From NCBI GenBank assembly GCA_023489425.1, contig JAMDCG010000043.1:1-7000 (forward strand): 7,000 nucleotides of DNA. Reading direction: 5' to 3'. Source of the DNA: Thermoplasmatota archaeon (GTDB taxonomy: Archaea; Thermoplasmatota; Thermoplasmata; Thermoplasmatales; Thermoplasmataceae). The position numbers and the translations under genes are program-made. Below are positions 4,919 to 7,000 of the stretch, one piece after another. The notes under the pieces were generated by a model. That model was not told the origin of the DNA and did not search any database. It saw nothing but the letters and a program-made list of their open reading frames with translations. Position 1 is the first letter of the stretch. Each line of letters opens with the position of its first letter.

Positions 4919-6188
4919 GCTTTTGAATTCTGAACTCAAAGTTATAAGATGGGACTACAGAATGGCAGATAATATATTAGAAATAAAGTTACAGGAAGAC
5001 GATGACAAACTTCAGAAAATGCTGTCTTCTAAGGGCATTGAGAAGAGAGTGATTCTCAGGACCTGTAATAGGCTGGAAATCTATTTTCATGATGATGCAA
5101 AATTTTCAGAGAATGAATTGGAAAATGCAGAATTATTGAAAGATGAACATGCAATAAGACATCTTCTGCGGGTTTCTTCTGGACTGGAGTCCATGTCCAT
5201 AGGAGAGCAGGAAATATTAAGACAAATAAAGGAGGCATTTGACCTGGCCCACAAACAGGGTAGAACCGACAAATTCCTTTCCATGATTTTTCAAAAAGCG
5301 TTGAAGGTAGGTAAGGAAGTAAGGGAAACTACGGAAATATCACACGGAAAAGTATCGATTCCCTCAATCATGATAGAGCAAATCGAAAAGAAAGGTCTTC
5401 TGAATAGTAGCACTATCGGTGTAATTGGGACTGGAAAAATGGCTGCCACAGTTGTAAAATATTTAAAGAAGAAACCTTCAGTCAAGATCACAATATATGG
5501 AAGGAATGAGGAAGCAGGTTCGGAGCTATCACATCTTTTCAAGGTAAATTTCAGGAAAACTCTGGATATAGGAAATATAGTTGAAGAGTGTCACGTAATT
5601 GTGACCGCTACAAGCTCCAAGACCCCATTGATCACGAGGGAACTCATTGAAAAAATTCCAAGAAAATTACTGTTTATAGATATTTCAAACCCAAAAAATA
5701 TTGAGGAAAGTTACAGTAATCCAAATGTTGAACTGATCAATTTAGAGATGGCAAATCAGATTCTTCAGGAGAACAGAAAAAGAAAAGAAAAGGATATAGA
5801 GGTTGCCGAGACCATTATTGATAGGGAACTGAGAAAGATCTACTCTAAGCTTGCAGAAGGTGAAATTGAAGGCTATATTGCCAGCATTTACAGTAGATCG
5901 AAGGATATACTGAGTGATGAAATTGAAAAATTCAGCAGGGCTATCGAAAACGGCACAGAAGAAAGAGAGGCACTTGAACTACTGGGAAATTCCATAGTGA
6001 ATAAGGTTCTTGCTCCTGAAACACTCACCCTCAAAAAGATGGTTAGAGAAGGAAAAACTGAAAGCGTAAGGGAGTTTCTGGATTCGGCCATGAAGTTTAC
6101 CGATAGGGAACTCTATTCTTCGTCTGAAGATCATAAAGAAAACCAAAGTCAACAAGTCCAAAATCATCAGTTATACCAAAAACCCTGA
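4914..6188 (+). CDS. hemA: Glutamyl-tRNA reductase HemA
   Basis: The enzyme reduces Glu-tRNA(Glu) with NADPH to glutamate-1-semialdehyde, the first committed step of C5-pathway tetrapyrrole synthesis. The catalytic cysteine is Cys51 in RTCNRLEIY, with Thr50 and Arg53 also conserved. His83 in HLLRVSSGLES corresponds to the conserved substrate-site histidine, followed by SIGEQEILRQIKEAF. The NADPH Rossmann motif is GVIGTGKMA (169-177), with ATSS (232-235) and FIDISNP (254-260) after it. A long dimerisation helical region covers about 285-395. Two oddities are visible. The usual N-terminal HKTAP-type motif is not recognisable (LKVIRWDYRMAD instead), and the span from catalytic Cys to His is about 17 residues shorter than in E. 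coli. Residues 396-424 are a polar Gln-rich tail beyond the family's normal end. GTG 4914, ATG 4917 or TTG 4923 may be the start. No hemB or hemL is visible next to it. Confidence 0.93.
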   Translation: MMLLNSELKVIRWDYRMADNILEIKLQEDDDKLQKMLSSKGIEKRVILRTCNRLEIYFHDDAKFSENELENAELLKDEHAIRHLLRVSSGLESMSIGEQEILRQIKEAFDLAHKQGRTDKFLSMIFQKALKVGKEVRETTEISHGKVSIPSIMIEQIEKKGLLNSSTIGVIGTGKMAATVVKYLKKKPSVKITIYGRNEEAGSELSHLFKVNFRKTLDIGNIVEECHVIVTATSSKTPLITRELIEKIPRKLLFIDISNPKNIEESYSNPNVELINLEMANQILQENRKRKEKDIEVAETIIDRELRKIYSKLAEGEIEGYIASIYSRSKDILSDEIEKFSRAIENGTEEREALELLGNSIVNKVLAPETLTLKKMVREGKTESVREFLDSAMKFTDRELYSSSEDHKENQSQQVQNHQLYQKP

Positions 6189-6843
6189 AGTTTTTATCTT
6201 TTATATTCTTTAGAACAGGAGTGAAATGCTCGTCACTCAAGAGTGATTGAGTGACATCAGTTCCTGATGAAAAGAAACTCATTGCTGGCGTGATTGCTAT
6301 CTGATTTTTATCATCGTACACAAAGGCAGGTATCTTATATACACCTCCTATTTTGTCTCTTAAAACTATTGATGGGTGTTCGTGCCCCAGTATGGTGAAT
6401 TTTCTATAGGATAGATCCTTATCACCATGATAGATGTAGTAATTTTCCGTCTCGTATGTATCTACTTCCAGAATACCCCTCTTACTCAGAATAGATTGAA
6501 GATAGTTATCATGATTTCCCCTGACAAATATAAGCTCTGTCTTTGTAGTAAAACGATCTATGAAGTGGATGACATCATCCCATTCCTGTGGCAAATTCCT
6601 CCTGAATTCCTGTTTGAAATCCCCATTGATTATCAACTTTTCAGGGTTATATCTTTCAATTATCTGAGAGACTTTGTCCTCAACATGATTTCTCTGTAAT
6701 TTTGGGAGGAACAGGCCATTGAGATTCATTTCCTCTTCAAACCCGAGATGAAGATCCGATATAACTGCGGCGGATATATCAGATAAATAAATGCAGAAAA
6801 GGTCTGAGATATAAACATTCTCCCTTATTTCCAGGTCTTTCAA
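6097..6843 (-). CDS. Archaeal calcineurin-like metallophosphoesterase, SbcD-related (COG1407-type)
   Basis: The two-metal phosphoesterase motifs appear in order: SDLHLGFE (Asp30, His32, Glu36), NGDFKQEF (Asp75), RGNHDNY (Asn110, His111), YHGD (His139) and GHEHPS (His154, His156). The GHEHPS form, the PAMSFFSSGTD segment (186-195) and a length of 248 residues fit the archaeal ICC-like family that is only distantly related to SbcD/Mre11 nucleases. The substrate is unknown. The family lacks the capping and Rad50-binding regions of true SbcD, and no rad50/sbcC neighbour is visible, so a DNA-repair name would overreach. The start is TTG 6843; an in-frame TAG 9 bases upstream excludes a longer protein, and the strand ending in VISDLHLG begins normally. 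A weak TATA-like TATGTA is centred about 27 bases upstream. Its last 29 residues overlap hemA by 92 bases. Confidence 0.87.
   Translation of the reverse strand: MKDLEIRENVYISDLFCIYLSDISAAVISDLHLGFEEEMNLNGLFLPKLQRNHVEDKVSQIIERYNPEKLIINGDFKQEFRRNLPQEWDDVIHFIDRFTTKTELIFVRGNHDNYLQSILSKRGILEVDTYETENYYIYHGDKDLSYRKFTILGHEHPSIVLRDKIGGVYKIPAFVYDDKNQIAITPAMSFFSSGTDVTQSLLSDEHFTPVLKNIKDKNFRVFGITDDFGLVDFGFLYDLQTKNRVPYR
6191..6211 (+). terminator. T-rich tract after hemA, possible terminator
   Basis: Starting 2 bases after the hemA stop, the plus strand has TTTTTATCTTTTATATTCTTT. Archaeal RNA polymerase can stop at oligo-T runs without a hairpin. The tract lies within the antisense strand of the phosphoesterase coding region, so its A-rich complement also encodes that protein. 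The call is plausible only. Confidence 0.35.
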
Positions 6844-6881
6844 TGTTAACTAAATGCATTCCTTGATTACATAATTTTGCC

Positions 6882-6894
6882 ATGAATTGTTCAT
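6882..6894. repeat. ATGAA/TTCAT inverted repeat between divergent genes
   Basis: ATGAA and TTCAT flank a 3-base spacer in the 107-base region between the phosphoesterase start and the possible gene at 6951. The same arms with a 5-base spacer occur upstream of hemA (4772-4786). A shared operator is possible, but the arms are short and AT-rich. Confidence 0.25.
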
Positions 6895-6950
6895 AGTAAA
6901 GGATCTCGGGATAGTAGCAAAATTATTAACGCTTATTTACATTTTGGGTT

Positions 6951-7000
6951 GTGGAACTCAGTCCTCAGGAATCAGCTGTTCTTCTTTACCTAAAAGATAT
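6951..7000 (+). CDS. Possible N-terminus of a further gene, cut by the window end
   Basis: From GTG 6951 a frame of 16 codons (MELSPQESAVLLYLKD when GTG is read as Met) stays open to the right edge. The residues look protein-like and resemble the first helix of a winged-helix or small DNA-binding protein, but this is too short to identify. An AT-rich AAATTATTAA sequence lies about 26 bases upstream, suiting a leaderless start. The other two plus-strand frames in this stretch look less coding-like. The gene would diverge from the phosphoesterase. Extending the sequence to the right would decide at once. Confidence 0.4.
   Translation, partial: MELSPQESAVLLYLKD

Noticed and set aside
5291..5542. 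Minus-strand open frame of 83 codons inside hemA
   Set aside because: Antisense of the conserved HemA NADPH-binding region; its Phe/Pro/Ser-rich composition is typical of a shadow frame.
6427..6699. Plus-strand open frame of 90 codons inside the phosphoesterase
   Set aside because: It is antisense of the GNHD and GDFKQEF metal motifs and has no recognisable features.
6097..6843. Naming the phosphoesterase as the SbcD/Mre11 repair nuclease
   Set aside because: Motif forms, short length and lack of a Rad50/SbcC neighbour fit the separate archaeal ICC-like family.
1..7000. Search by eye for CRISPR arrays, tRNA or rRNA genes, insertion-sequence ends, transposases and defence genes
   Set aside because: No regularly spaced repeats, no tRNA T-arm-like GTTCRA pattern in a foldable context and no mobile-element proteins were seen. 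The window reads as core chromosome.

Overview
The window looks like ordinary chromosome of an acidophilic archaeon of the Thermoplasmatales type (Thermoplasma, Ferroplasma, Picrophilus or Cuniculiplasma relatives). The signs are an archaeal RNase P protein, a TA0175-like phosphoglycolate phosphatase, an archaeal SbcD-related phosphoesterase, a secreted protein carrying the domain that accompanies thermopsin-like proteins, low GC, frequent AGA/AGG/ATA codons, TATA boxes about 25 bases before start codons (leaderless style) and TTG starts. The genus is an inference from content, not a sequence match.

Left part (1-2392): the 3' part of queE (7-carboxy-7-deazaguanine synthase, archaeosine pathway) runs into pyrC (dihydroorotase) with a 4-base ATGA overlap. 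A HAD-family phosphoglycolate phosphatase follows on the other strand and overlaps the pyrC end by 20 bases. Middle (2393-3484): a 33-base divergent promoter region separates the phosphatase from a TTG-started RNase P component 4 gene. That gene overlaps tail-to-tail (11 bases) with a small unrecognised 75-residue gene, and upstream of the latter lies a small secreted, membrane-anchored surface protein. Next (3485-4684): a 399-residue methyltransferase with a C-terminal THUMP-like domain. Right part (4685-7000): a 229-base divergent regulatory region, hemA (glutamyl-tRNA reductase, first committed step of tetrapyrrole synthesis), a metallophosphoesterase on the opposite strand overlapping the hemA end by 92 bases, and at the edge the possible first codons of another plus-strand gene.

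The genes are mostly unrelated housekeeping functions in short transcription units: tRNA modification, pyrimidine synthesis, phosphoglycolate salvage, tRNA 5' processing, probable RNA methylation and tetrapyrrole synthesis. I see no mobile element, CRISPR array, tRNA, rRNA or defence system. Every gap between genes is shorter than 300 bases. The points most worth a second look are a stem-loop covering the hemA ribosome-binding site and start, placed where the mRNA should begin; a HemA C-terminal tail that exists only as antisense of its neighbour; interleaved divergent TATA boxes at 2399-2417; and a minimal surface protein with a Cys-Cys pair and dense glycosylation sequons.
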